From: Planctomycetota bacterium
GTDB taxonomy: Bacteria > Planctomycetota > Phycisphaerae > SM23-33
NCBI GenBank assembly: GCA_022705325.1
Contig: JAKJER010000010.1
Location: 1 to 64,000 of the forward strand
Reading direction: 5' to 3'
DNA length: 64,000 bases
This document shows, piece after piece, positions 23,831 to 32,278 of this stretch (position 1 is the first letter of the stretch; each line of letters opens with the position of its first letter). Under the pieces are notes generated by a model. It did no database searches. It saw nothing but the letters and a program-made list of their open reading frames with translations, and was not told where the DNA came from. The translations under genes and the position numbers were made by a program.

Positions 23831-26800
23831 AAGCAGGCGCATTCCTCGTTCTGCTCTGGCTGACCGCCCCGCCGGAGGCGCCGTCGCCCCTGCCGGCTGA
23901 CGGCCTGGTCCTGCACTGGTCCATGGAATCCGGCGCCGTCCCCACCCTGCCCCAGGACGGCGTCGCCCTCTGCGTCGGCCCGGCCGGGCGGGCCCTGGAG
24001 ATCCAGGAGCCGCTGCTGCGGCTGGGCGGGTCGGACGTCAAACTGCCAGCCGGCGCCGCCCCCGGCACGATCAGCCTGTGGTTCGCCCGCCCGGCCGGCG
24101 AGTCCAACAAGGTGCTGTGCTGCTACGGCAGCCGGGTCCGCGGGGCCGCCCGCGGACTGTGGATCGTCCATGACGACCAACTCTGCTTCTACTTCTTCGG
24201 CCACCCGCAGGACCTGCACGCCAAGGTGCCCGGCGGGATCGAGCCCGGACGCTGGCACCACGTGGCCGCCACCTACGACTCCGCGACCGCCAAGCTCTAC
24301 TACGACGGCAAGCTCCTGGGCCAGGTCAAGGTGAAGATCGACACCGCCCGCGACGGCCGGTTCCGACTGGGCTACAACCTCGAGCAGGACGACGGACGGG
24401 ACTTCGTCGGGCACGTCGACGAAGTGGCGGTGTACGGACGGGCCCTGTCTGCCGAGGAGATTCGCGCCTACCACGCCGCGCTGGCCGGCAAGCTGCCCCC
24501 TCTGCCCGCACCCAAACCTCCTCCGGACCTACCCGCCCTGCTGGGCGTCAGGGAGATCGTCTTCGCAGTCCGCAAGGTGGACTCCGACGGTCACTGGTAC
24601 GCCAACTTCGGCCCGCACTGCGTCGACCCCGGCCGCCGCTACTACCACGACGGCGGCAGGCTCTGCCGACTCGACCTGGCCACGGGCAAGGTGACCGCCC
24701 TGATCGACGACCCCGCCGGCGGCGTCCGCGACCCGCAACTCAGCTACGACGCGAAGACGATCCTGTTCTCCTACCGCAAGGGCGGCCAGCCGCACTACCA
24801 CCTCTACGAGATCGGCGTGGACGGCTCGAACGTCCGACGCCTCACCGACGGACCCTACGACGACATCGAGCCCACGTACATGCCGGACGGGTCGATCGTG
24901 TTCGTCTCCAGCCGCTGCAACCGCTGGGTGCCGTGCTACATCACGCAGGTGGCGGTGCTGCACCGTTGCGACCTGCCTGCCGGCGGGCAGGCGCGCGACG
25001 GCAGGAACATCCGCCAACTCTCCGCCAACGTCGAGCACGAGAACACGCCCTGGCCCCTGCCGGACGGGCGCGTGCTCTACCAGCGATGGGAGTATGTCGA
25101 CCGCAGCCAGGTGGGCTACCACCACCTGTGGACGATGAACCCCGACGGCAGCGGGGCGATGGTCCTCTATGGCAACCTCCAGCCCAACGTCGTGATGATC
25201 GACGCCAAGCCCATCCCCGGCACGGGCAAGGTGGTGGCCAGCTTCTCGCCCGGGCACGGGCGGAACGAGCACTCCGGGCAGATCACCATCATCGACCCGT
25301 CATCCGGGCCGGATAACCCCGGCTTCGCCCGGCCGATCGGGCGCGGGCATTTCCGCGACCCGTACCCGCTGTCGGAGAAGCTCTTCCTGGCTGCCGACGC
25401 CACGGGCGGCGGCTCGGCCGGCACGCGGATCGTCGCCCTGTCGGCGGGCGGGCGGGTCACGCCGGTATACCAGCTCTCGGAGGCCGACGCGCGGGCGGGG
25501 CTGAAGGTGCACGAGCCGCGCCCGGTGACGCCCCGGCCTCGCGAGCCGGTCATCGCGGACAAGTCCGCCACGCCCGCCAAGGGCGGCGCGACCGGGACGG
25601 TCCTGCTGGAGAACATCCACGTCGGGCGCAGCATGGAGGGCATCGAGCCCGGGCAGATCAAGCGCCTGCTCGTGCTGGAGATCCTGCCCAAGCCCATCAA
25701 CATCTTCAGCGGAATGGAGCCGCTCACCTACGGGGGCACGTTCCTGCTGGAGCGGATCGTCGGCACCGTGCCGGTCGAGCCGGACGGGTCGGCCTACGTG
25801 GAGCTGCCGGCGATGCGCCCCATGTTCTTTGCCGCACTGGACGCCAACGACCTGTGCGTCAAGCGGATGCAGAGCTTCATCACCGTCCAGGGCGGCGAGA
25901 GCGTAAGCTGCGTGGGCTGCCACGAGCAGCGCTACGAAGCCCCGCGGTCGCGGCGGGTGGTGCTGGCCAGCCGGCGCCCGCCGAGCGTCATCGAGCCCGT
26001 CGCCGGGGTCCCGGACGTGATCGACTTCCCGCGCGACATCCAGCCGATCCTCGACCGCCACTGCGTCCGCTGCCACGGGCACGAGAGCGTCGAAGTCGAC
26101 GGCAAGCGATTCGGCCCGATGGCCGGCGGGCTCCTGCTGGCCGGCGACCGCGGGCCCATGTTCTCGCACAGCTATTACGGCCTGACGATGGCGGGGCAAC
26201 TCGCCGACGGCCGCAACCTCCGCCGCAGCAACTATCCGCCGCGGACGATCGGCTCGTCTGCGAGCCCCCTGCTGGCCCGCCTGGACGGCGCCCACCACGG
26301 CGCCAGGCTCAGCGAGGGCGAAAAGCGGATCGTCCGCCTGTGGCTCGACTCGGGCTCGGTCTATGCGGGCACCTACGCCGCCCTGGGCACCGGATCGATC
26401 GGCAACTACCGCAACATGGGCATCGACCGCTCAGACCTCCAATGGCCCGAGACCAAGGCCGCCCGCGCCGCCATCCAACGCCGCTGCGCCCCCTGCCACA
26501 AGGGCAACGACTCTCTGCCCGATTCGCCCTCGGACAATAAGGGAATGGTCCCCTGGGGCGAAGGGCCCATGAACGCCCTGGCCCTCCACACCACCCAGCG
26601 CCTCAACCCGCACTTCCGCTACAACCGCCACATGGTCTACAACCTCGACCGCCCCGAGCGATCGCTCATGCTCCTGGCGCCGCTGTCGGTTTGTAGTGCG
26701 CCCGCCCCCGTTCGTAGTGCGCCCGTAGGGGCGTCGGACGAAACCGCAAAGGCCCGCCTTACGGCGGCACTACAAACGGTCTTCGCGTCCGCCGACGACG

Positions 26801-27009
26801 CCGACTACAAGACCATCCTGGCCATGATCCAGCGTGCAGCCAAACGCCTCCGGGAGATCAAGCGGTTCGACATGCCGCACTTCCGCCCCGACCCGGCCTG
26901 GGTGCGCGAGATGAAACGCTACGGCATCCTCCCGCCCGACCTGCCCGCCGACGCGCCCATTGACGTCTACGCCGCCGAGCGGGCATACTGGCGGTCGTTC
27001 TGGAAGTGA
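23827..27009 (+). CDS. LamG + beta-propeller + multi-haem protein (hydrazine-synthase-alpha-related)
   Basis: A 1060-residue exported protein: short signal peptide (MKAGAFLVLLWLTAPP), LamG domain (about 25-220, RWHHVAATYDSATAKLYYDGKLLG and GHVDEVAVYGRALSAEEI), PD40/TolB-like propeller repeats (about 235-540), an HzsA-like middle region (VGTVPVEPDGSAYVELPA), and three CXXCH haem motifs: CVGCH (695), CVRCH (746), CAPCH (887). Relatives are common in planctomycetes outside anammox lineages and their substrate is unknown. It is not itself evidence for hydrazine synthesis. Start GTG overlaps the previous stop, with CGGAGA upstream. Residues about 954-985 come from an inserted palindromic repeat. 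Confidence 0.85.
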   Translation: MKAGAFLVLLWLTAPPEAPSPLPADGLVLHWSMESGAVPTLPQDGVALCVGPAGRALEIQEPLLRLGGSDVKLPAGAAPGTISLWFARPAGESNKVLCCYGSRVRGAARGLWIVHDDQLCFYFFGHPQDLHAKVPGGIEPGRWHHVAATYDSATAKLYYDGKLLGQVKVKIDTARDGRFRLGYNLEQDDGRDFVGHVDEVAVYGRALSAEEIRAYHAALAGKLPPLPAPKPPPDLPALLGVREIVFAVRKVDSDGHWYANFGPHCVDPGRRYYHDGGRLCRLDLATGKVTALIDDPAGGVRDPQLSYDAKTILFSYRKGGQPHYHLYEIGVDGSNVRRLTDGPYDDIEPTYMPDGSIVFVSSRCNRWVPCYITQVAVLHRCDLPAGGQARDGRNIRQLSANVEHENTPWPLPDGRVLYQRWEYVDRSQVGYHHLWTMNPDGSGAMVLYGNLQPNVVMIDAKPIPGTGKVVASFSPGHGRNEHSGQITIIDPSSGPDNPGFARPIGRGHFRDPYPLSEKLFLAADATGGGSAGTRIVALSAGGRVTPVYQLSEADARAGLKVHEPRPVTPRPREPVIADKSATPAKGGATGTVLLENIHVGRSMEGIEPGQIKRLLVLEILPKPINIFSGMEPLTYGGTFLLERIVGTVPVEPDGSAYVELPAMRPMFFAALDANDLCVKRMQSFITVQGGESVSCVGCHEQRYEAPRSRRVVLASRRPPSVIEPVAGVPDVIDFPRDIQPILDRHCVRCHGHESVEVDGKRFGPMAGGLLLAGDRGPMFSHSYYGLTMAGQLADGRNLRRSNYPPRTIGSSASPLLARLDGAHHGARLSEGEKRIVRLWLDSGSVYAGTYAALGTGSIGNYRNMGIDRSDLQWPETKAARAAIQRRCAPCHKGNDSLPDSPSDNKGMVPWGEGPMNALALHTTQRLNPHFRYNRHMVYNLDRPERSLMLLAPLSVCSAPAPVRSAPVGASDETAKARLTAALQTVFASADDADYKTILAMIQRAAKRLREIKRFDMPHFRPDPAWVREMKRYGILPPDLPADAPIDVYAAERAYWRSFWK
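26687..26779 (+). repeat. REP/MITE-like palindromic insertion inside the multi-haem gene
   Basis: Terminal inverted repeats GTTTGTAGTGC (26689-26699) and GCACTACAAAC (26767-26777) are exact. Inside, GTTTGTAGTGCGCCCG is followed by a second near-copy, GTTCGTAGTGCGCCCG, and then by CCGCCTTACGGCGG. The segment of about 93 bp equals 31 codons and keeps the reading frame, adding a Ser/Ala/Pro-rich stretch between conserved parts of the protein. Confidence 0.7.
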
Positions 27010-27019
27010 GCGGGGTGAT

Positions 27020-27055
27020 GGGCCACAGAGGCACAGAGGGCACAGAGATTCTTTA
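27020..27055 (+). repeat. CACAGAGG micro-repeat (left copy)
   Basis: The unit CACAGAGG(G/C) occurs three times in ggccacagaggcacagag and the following ggcacagag, ending in attcttt. The reverse-oriented counterpart is at 28464-28502. The pair flanks the two tandem pilin-like genes. Confidence 0.6.
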
Positions 27056-27070
27056 GTGGAAAGGCAAGCG

Positions 27071-27757
27071 ATGGAATCTCCGCCACATCCGCCGCAGCGT
27101 TCGATCTCTGACAGGATGTCGCGGGTGTTCATCTACACCTGTCTGATCTGCCTGGTTGCGGCTGGACTTGCCTTCGCTTTGCCTCGTCCTCTGTCGATCG
27201 TGTCAGTGCCACTTGCTTTGATCGGAACACTCTGCGGCCTGCTTGGCGTGATCTTGTCCGTCGTCGCCGCTTTGCGAGACATGCCCAAACCGTCCGAGTC
27301 GCCAACCCTCTACGGGTGCCTGACGATCATTCTCCTATTCCTGCTTGCGCTGGGTTACGCGATGTTCGCACCGAGTATCAGGCGAGCCAACGAGTTTGCT
27401 CGCCGGGCCAAGTGCGGGGAGAATCTCAAGACGATCCACTCTGCGATCGAGGCCTATCGTCAGTCGCATTCGGGCGAGTACCCGCCAACGCTTCGGAGCC
27501 TCGTCGAGGCAGGCTTGCTGGATGCGGAGCGATTGCACTGCCCCGGCACGCCCGCCGACAGCGGGATCGGCTACGACTACTTCCCGCCCGGCGGGTCTTC
27601 CACCCAGCCGGCCACCCAACCGCATGTGCTGGCCAGCGACCGCAAGGGCAACCACGAGTGGCGCAAGAGTAACGAAGGCCGGAATGTCCTCTACGTCAGC
27701 GGCCTTGTGACATGGGTCTCTGCCCCACCGGACGAATGGGAGAACCCGCGACCATGA
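27071..27757 (+). CDS. Membrane protein with pseudopilin-like periplasmic domain (copy 1)
   Basis: A 228-residue protein with about three hydrophobic segments (VFIYTCLICLVAAGLAFAL, VPLALIGTLCGLLGVILSVV, LTIILLFLLALGYAMF), followed by a helix and globular region like the C-terminal part of type II secretion pseudopilins: KCGENLKTIHSAIEAYRQSHSGEYPPTLRSLVEAGLL, then a cysteine and a Gly/Tyr-rich turn (GYDYFPPGG). It lacks a GFTLVE cleavage motif, so it is not a classical prepilin. The ATG at 27071 follows AAGG. The stop overlaps the next start (ATGA). Its function is unknown. Confidence 0.75.
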   Translation: MESPPHPPQRSISDRMSRVFIYTCLICLVAAGLAFALPRPLSIVSVPLALIGTLCGLLGVILSVVAALRDMPKPSESPTLYGCLTIILLFLLALGYAMFAPSIRRANEFARRAKCGENLKTIHSAIEAYRQSHSGEYPPTLRSLVEAGLLDAERLHCPGTPADSGIGYDYFPPGGSSTQPATQPHVLASDRKGNHEWRKSNEGRNVLYVSGLVTWVSAPPDEWENPRP

Positions 27758-28431
27758 ACTCGCACGAGCCCACCGCGCCGCCCGGCCGCCTGGCGAAGCT
27801 CGCCCGGGCACTCAACCTGGCCTGTCTGGTCTGGGTGGGCCTGTGGCTGCTGCTTCTTTCGGACGGAAGCTGGCGCCGGGCGAGCGTCTTGACGTTTGCC
27901 CTGATCGTCGGCGGCACCCTGGCGGCTGCGGGCATCGTTCTGTCCCTGGCTGCTAGCCCCGCCCGCCGGCATTATGCGGCGGCGAACTCGACCGGCCTGT
28001 GGGCCGGGATCGCCGGATTGGTGCTGGTGGCGGCGGGCGTGGCGTTTCCACACTTCATCCGCTCGCGCGAAATCGTCTGGCAAGCCCAATGCCGGGAGAA
28101 CCTTCAGACCGTGTGCAAAGCGGTCGAATCCTACCGTGCCGCACATGACGGCCAGTACCCGCCAAACCTGACGCACCTGGTCCAGGCGGGCATGCTCCAG
28201 GTGGACCGCCTCCGCTGCCCCAGCCCCTCAGCGACCTATCAGGAACCCAACGGGTCCTACAACTACTACCCCGGCCCCTACCCGCCCAACCTGCCCGGCC
28301 CGCACGTCCTGGCCCAGGACCGCGGCGGAAACCACCGCCACTTCGATGGCGATAACTTCGTCGAAAAAGGCCGGAACATCTTGTGCGAAACAGGCGAAAT
28401 CCAGTGGCAGGCGCCTCCGGCGCGGCGATAG
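27754..28431 (+). CDS. Membrane protein with pseudopilin-like periplasmic domain (copy 2)
   Basis: A 225-residue paralogue of the preceding gene with the same layout: hydrophobic segments (LNLACLVWVGLWLLLL, VLTFALIVGGTLAAAGIVLSLA, GIAGLVLVAAGVAF), then CRENLQTVCKAVESYRAAHDGQYPPNLTHLVQAGMLQVDRLRCP and NYYPGPYPP. The start overlaps the upstream stop by four bases (ATGA), which implies translational coupling. The pair probably arose by tandem duplication. No classical prepilin cleavage site is present. A role in envelope structure or in a secretion-like complex is conjecture. Confidence 0.75.
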   Translation: MNSHEPTAPPGRLAKLARALNLACLVWVGLWLLLLSDGSWRRASVLTFALIVGGTLAAAGIVLSLAASPARRHYAAANSTGLWAGIAGLVLVAAGVAFPHFIRSREIVWQAQCRENLQTVCKAVESYRAAHDGQYPPNLTHLVQAGMLQVDRLRCPSPSATYQEPNGSYNYYPGPYPPNLPGPHVLAQDRGGNHRHFDGDNFVEKGRNILCETGEIQWQAPPARR

Positions 28432-28463
28432 AAACAACAAATAACCAACAACCAACAACGTTT

Positions 28464-28502
28464 TCCTCTGTGTCCTCTGTGCCCTCTGTGGTTAGATTCT
28501 TT
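28464..28502 (-). repeat. CACAGAGG micro-repeat (right copy, inverted)
   Basis: On the plus strand the unit reads CCTCTGTG(T/C) three times (cctctgtgtcctctgtgcc, then ctctgtgg) and is followed by ttagattcttt. It is the reverse complement of the left copy at 27020-27055. It directly precedes the first sulfatase gene. Confidence 0.6.
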
Positions 28503-28520
28503 GTCTTAGCGAAAGGCCCC

Positions 28521-29993
28521 ATGATGACCCAAGCCCTCACGAACCGTCGAGACTTCCTGGCCGCGATCGCCGCCCTGGCCTCCGCCCCGGCTGCCGCCCG
28601 CCTGGCCTCCGCCGCCGACGCCCCGGCCGACAAACGCCCCAACATCCTGTTCATCATGAGCGACGACCACGCCGCCCACGCCATCGGCTCCTACGGCAGC
28701 AAGATCAACCAGACGCCCAACATCGACCGCATCGCCAAAGAAGGCATGAGGATGGACTGCTGCCTGGTCACCAACTCCATCTGCTCGCCCAGCCGGGCCG
28801 TCATCATCACCGGCAAGTACTCCCACATCAACGGCGTGCCCGTGTTCAACACCTTCGACGGCAGCCAGCCCACGCTGTCGAAGTACCTCCAGGCCGCGGG
28901 CTACTACACGGGGATGATCGGCAAGTGGCACCTGGGCAGCGACCCGACGGGCTTCGACTACTGGAACGTCCTGCCCGGCCAGGGGGTGTATCATAATCCT
29001 GCCTTCATCGAGAACGGCAAGCGGACCAAGCACACGGGCTACTGCACGGACCTGATCGCCGACTTCTCCATCGAGTTCCTCAAGAACCGCCCCAAGGACA
29101 AGCCGTTCTTCCTGATGAGCCACCACAAGGCCCCCCACCGCCCATGGGACCCCGACGAGAAGCACAAGCAGATGTTCGCCGACCGCGAGATCCCCGAGCC
29201 GTCGACCTTCAACGACGACTACGCCGGGCGCAGCGACGCCGCCGCCGAGGCCACCATGCGGATCGACCGCAACCTCATGCCCCGCGACGTGAAAGAGAAG
29301 CCCCCCGAGGGCCTGACGGCTGAGCAGCTCAAAAAATGGAAGTACCAGCGTTACATGAAGGACTATCTCGCCTGCGTGCAGTCGGTGGACGACAACGTCG
29401 GGCGGCTGCTGGAGTACCTGGACAAATCCGGACTGGCCGAGAACACCATCGTCGTCTACACCTCCGACCAGGGCTTCTTCCTGGGCGACCACAACTGGTA
29501 CGACAAGCGGTTCATGTACGAGGAGTCGCTCAAGATGCCCTTCCTGGTCCGCTGGCCCAAGCGCATCAAGGCCGGCTCGGTCAACAGGGACATGGTCCTC
29601 AACGTCGACTTCGCCCCCACGCTGATGGCCGCCGCCGGACTGGCCACTCCCGCCGACATGCAGGGACGCAGCTTCCTGCCTGTGCTGGAGGGCAAGACGC
29701 CGGCGGACTGGCGGCAGTCCATGTACTACCGCTACTACCACTACCCCATGCACCACCGCGTCCAGCCGCACTACGGCGTGCGGACGCACGAGTACAAGCT
29801 GATCTACTTCAACAAGCTCGACCAGTGGGAACTGTACGACCTGAAGAAGGACCCCGAGGAGTTGAAGAACGTCTACAGCGACCCCGCCTACGCAGACCAG
29901 GTCAAGAAGCTCAAGGCCGAGTTGTACCGCCTGAAGAAGGAAGTCAAAGACGAAGATCAGTTCGCGGACAAGCTGCCCAAGGACACGCAGTAG
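28521..29993 (+). CDS. Tat-exported sulfatase (copy A)
   Basis: A 490-residue type I sulfatase. Tat signal NRRDFLAAIAALASAPAAA; metal site [13 protein letters not shown]; formylglycine motif CSPSR with C88, so a maturase must convert the cysteine; catalytic GKWHLG and HHKAPHRPWDP; and metal-binding YTSDQGFFLGDHNW. It should act in the periplasm or outside on sulfated glycans. The start ATG 28521 follows GAAAGG. It is followed 120 bp later by a close paralogue. No maturase gene (anSME or FGE) is in view. The glycan specificity is unknown. Confidence 0.93.
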   Translation: MMTQALTNRRDFLAAIAALASAPAAARLASAADAPADKRPNILFIMSDDHAAHAIGSYGSKINQTPNIDRIAKEGMRMDCCLVTNSICSPSRAVIITGKYSHINGVPVFNTFDGSQPTLSKYLQAAGYYTGMIGKWHLGSDPTGFDYWNVLPGQGVYHNPAFIENGKRTKHTGYCTDLIADFSIEFLKNRPKDKPFFLMSHHKAPHRPWDPDEKHKQMFADREIPEPSTFNDDYAGRSDAAAEATMRIDRNLMPRDVKEKPPEGLTAEQLKKWKYQRYMKDYLACVQSVDDNVGRLLEYLDKSGLAENTIVVYTSDQGFFLGDHNWYDKRFMYEESLKMPFLVRWPKRIKAGSVNRDMVLNVDFAPTLMAAAGLATPADMQGRSFLPVLEGKTPADWRQSMYYRYYHYPMHHRVQPHYGVRTHEYKLIYFNKLDQWELYDLKKDPEELKNVYSDPAYADQVKKLKAELYRLKKEVKDEDQFADKLPKDTQ

Positions 29994-30112
29994 CCCGTAG
30001 CCCGTAGCCAGTAGTCAGTGGTTCGTGGATGCTCATTGTGCTCGCGTCTTCGCGCAGCGTTCCATAGGACCTGTTAAGATCCATAGGACCCAGTCTTGAA
30101 AGAAACAAAGCC
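29994..30112 (+). repeat. Intergenic micro-repeats between the two sulfatase genes
   Basis: This short gap holds two repeat types: a TAGCCCG run (cccgtagcccgtagccagta, 29995-30014) and a TAGGACC run (ccataggacctgttaagatc then cataggaccc, 30062-30094). Neither forms a hairpin. They resemble the short dispersed repeats elsewhere in the window. Confidence 0.5.
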
Positions 30113-32188
30113 ATGAACACCACCATGAACCGTCGCGACGTGTTGGGCCTGTTGGCCGCGCTGGCGGCTGGGCCGGCCGCCGCCCGCCTGGCCCGCGCAG
30201 CCGAGGGCGCCAAGCGCCCCAACATCCTGTTCATCATGGCCGACGACCATGACCGCGACGCGATCAGCTGCTACGGCAGCAGGATCAACAAGACGCCCAA
30301 CATCGACCGGATCGCCAAGGAAGGCATGAAGCTCAACAACTGCCTGGTGACCAACTCGATCTGCGGGCCCAGCCGGGCGTGCATCCTCACGGGCAAGTAC
30401 AGCTTCGCCAACGGCTTCATGACCAACGGCGACCGCTTCGACGGCTCGCAGATGACGGTGGCCAAGCTGCTTCAGAAGGCCGGCTACGCGACGGCGATGG
30501 TGGGCAAGTGGCACCTGGTGAGCGACCCCACGGGCTTCGACTACTGGAATATCCTGCCCGGCCAGGGGGTCTACCATGACCCCGCCTTCATCGAGATGGG
30601 CGAGAAGAAGAAGCACGAAGGGTACGTGACGGACCTGATCACCGACTTCGCGCTGAAGTGGCTGGAGGGCGGGCGCGACAAGTCCAAGCCCTTCTTCCTC
30701 ATGTGCCACCACAAGGCCCCCCACCGCTCGTGGGACCCCGACGACAAGCACGCCAAGATGTACGAGGACCAGGACATCCCCGAGCCTGAGACGTTCAACG
30801 ACGACTACAGCGGGCGGGGCACGGCCGCCGCTGCCGCCACCATGCGGGTGGAGCGGGACCTGAACAAGCGCGACCTCAAGGTGCCGCCCCCGCCCGGCCT
30901 GGAGGGCCAGGCCCTCAAGAAGTGGAAGTACCAGCGATACATCAAGGACTACCTCCGCTGCGTGGCCAGCGTGGACGACAACGTCGGGCGGGTGCTCGAC
31001 TACCTCGACAAGAACAAGCTCGCCGACGACACCATCGTCATCTACACCGCCGACCAGGGCTTCTACCTCGGCACGCACGGGTGGTTCGACAAGCGGTTCA
31101 TGTACGAAGAGTCGCTTCACATGCCATTCGTCATCCGCTACCCGAAGGAGATCAAGCCCGCCGCCACGTGCGACGAGATGGTCCTCAACGTGGACTTCGC
31201 CGAGACGTTCCTGGACTACGCCGGCCAGGCCGCCCCCAAGGAGATGCACGGGCGGTCGATGCGCCCGCTGCTCCAGGGCCAGCAGCCCAGCGACTGGCGA
31301 AAGGCCATGTACTACCACTACTACGAGTACCCCGCCGTCCACAGCGTCAAGCGCCACTACGGCGTGCGGACGGGCAAGTACAAGCTCATCCACTTCTACT
31401 ACGACGTGGACGAGTGGGAGCTGTACGACCTGGAGAAGGACCCTCACGAACTCAAGAGCGTCTACAACGATCCGGACTACGCGTACGTCCAGGCCCAGTT
31501 GCACAAGGAGCTTGACCGCCTGCGAAAGGAGTTGGCCGTCCCGGAGGACACCCGCCGCCCTCAACCAAGGGCCGAGGCAAAGCAGCCCGACCTCGGCCCG
31601 CAACTGATCCTGCCGCTGGACGAGCCCGCCCAGGCAAAACAAGCCGTTGACCGCTCGCCGAAGAAACGCACGCTTGCCTACAAGGGCACCACGCCGGCCG
31701 ACGGGCGCCAGGCCGGACAGAAGGCCCGCATGTTCAATGGCACGAGCGACTTCCTGGACCTGGCGCCCGCCCAGAGGCCCAACTGCGCGGGCGTAGCCGT
31801 CCGCGTGTCGGCCTGCGTCAAACCTGCCAAGGGCGACGGCGTGATCCTGGCCCACGGCGGGGCAAGCTGGGGCTACGTGCTCCACCTGGCCGGCGGGAAG
31901 CCCGTCTTCAGCGTGAAGGTGGCTGACGAGCTGTTCAGCGCCGCCGCGGCGGACAAGCTGTCCGACGGCTGGCACGAGGTCGCCGGCGAGTTGTCCGCCA
32001 ACGGCGCGCTTCGCGTGCTGGTGGACGGCAAGGAAGTGGCCAAGGGCAAGGCGCCCAGTGCCGTCACCTCCTCGCCCAATGACGCGCTCCAGGTCGGCTG
32101 CGACGCCGGCAGCAAGATCGGCGAGTACGAGGGCAACAACTACTACGGCGGGCTCATGCAGGACGTCAAGCTGGAGTACGCCAAGTAG
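30113..32188 (+). CDS. Tat-exported sulfatase with C-terminal LamG domain (copy B)
   Basis: A 691-residue protein. Residues 1-480 are a type I sulfatase closely similar to the upstream one: Tat signal [33 protein letters not shown], formylglycine motif CGPSR with C84, [18 protein letters not shown] and [23 protein letters not shown]. After a charged linker (about 485-530) comes a concanavalin-like LamG domain ([61 protein letters not shown]), probably for glycan binding. The gene pair looks like a duplication in which one copy gained or kept the LamG module. Confidence 0.93.
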   Translation: MNTTMNRRDVLGLLAALAAGPAAARLARAAEGAKRPNILFIMADDHDRDAISCYGSRINKTPNIDRIAKEGMKLNNCLVTNSICGPSRACILTGKYSFANGFMTNGDRFDGSQMTVAKLLQKAGYATAMVGKWHLVSDPTGFDYWNILPGQGVYHDPAFIEMGEKKKHEGYVTDLITDFALKWLEGGRDKSKPFFLMCHHKAPHRSWDPDDKHAKMYEDQDIPEPETFNDDYSGRGTAAAAATMRVERDLNKRDLKVPPPPGLEGQALKKWKYQRYIKDYLRCVASVDDNVGRVLDYLDKNKLADDTIVIYTADQGFYLGTHGWFDKRFMYEESLHMPFVIRYPKEIKPAATCDEMVLNVDFAETFLDYAGQAAPKEMHGRSMRPLLQGQQPSDWRKAMYYHYYEYPAVHSVKRHYGVRTGKYKLIHFYYDVDEWELYDLEKDPHELKSVYNDPDYAYVQAQLHKELDRLRKELAVPEDTRRPQPRAEAKQPDLGPQLILPLDEPAQAKQAVDRSPKKRTLAYKGTTPADGRQAGQKARMFNGTSDFLDLAPAQRPNCAGVAVRVSACVKPAKGDGVILAHGGASWGYVLHLAGGKPVFSVKVADELFSAAAADKLSDGWHEVAGELSANGALRVLVDGKEVAKGKAPSAVTSSPNDALQVGCDAGSKIGEYEGNNYYGGLMQDVKLEYAK

Positions 32189-32194
32189 AACCGA

Positions 32195-32275
32195 GAAACA
32201 GGGACCAGGGAATAGGGTCAAGGGACCAGGAAAGACAACTGGCTGCTCATTGCTTGCTCCCCAGTCCCTAATCCC
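32195..32275. repeat. AGGGACCAGGGA-type repeats between convergent genes
   Basis: Plus-strand runs (gaaacagggaccagggaata, ggtcaagggaccagg) and the opposite-strand form (cagtccctaatccctgctc) sit in the 90-bp gap between two convergent genes. A similar run occurs at 53549-53580, again at a convergent junction. Confidence 0.5.
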
Positions 32276-32278
32276 TGC

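Noticed and set aside
23827..27009. Evidence for anammox-type hydrazine synthase
   Set aside because: The resemblance to HzsA is in the propeller and haem layout only. The N-terminal LamG, the glycan-related context and the lack of HzsB/HzsC or hydrazine dehydrogenase genes argue against it.
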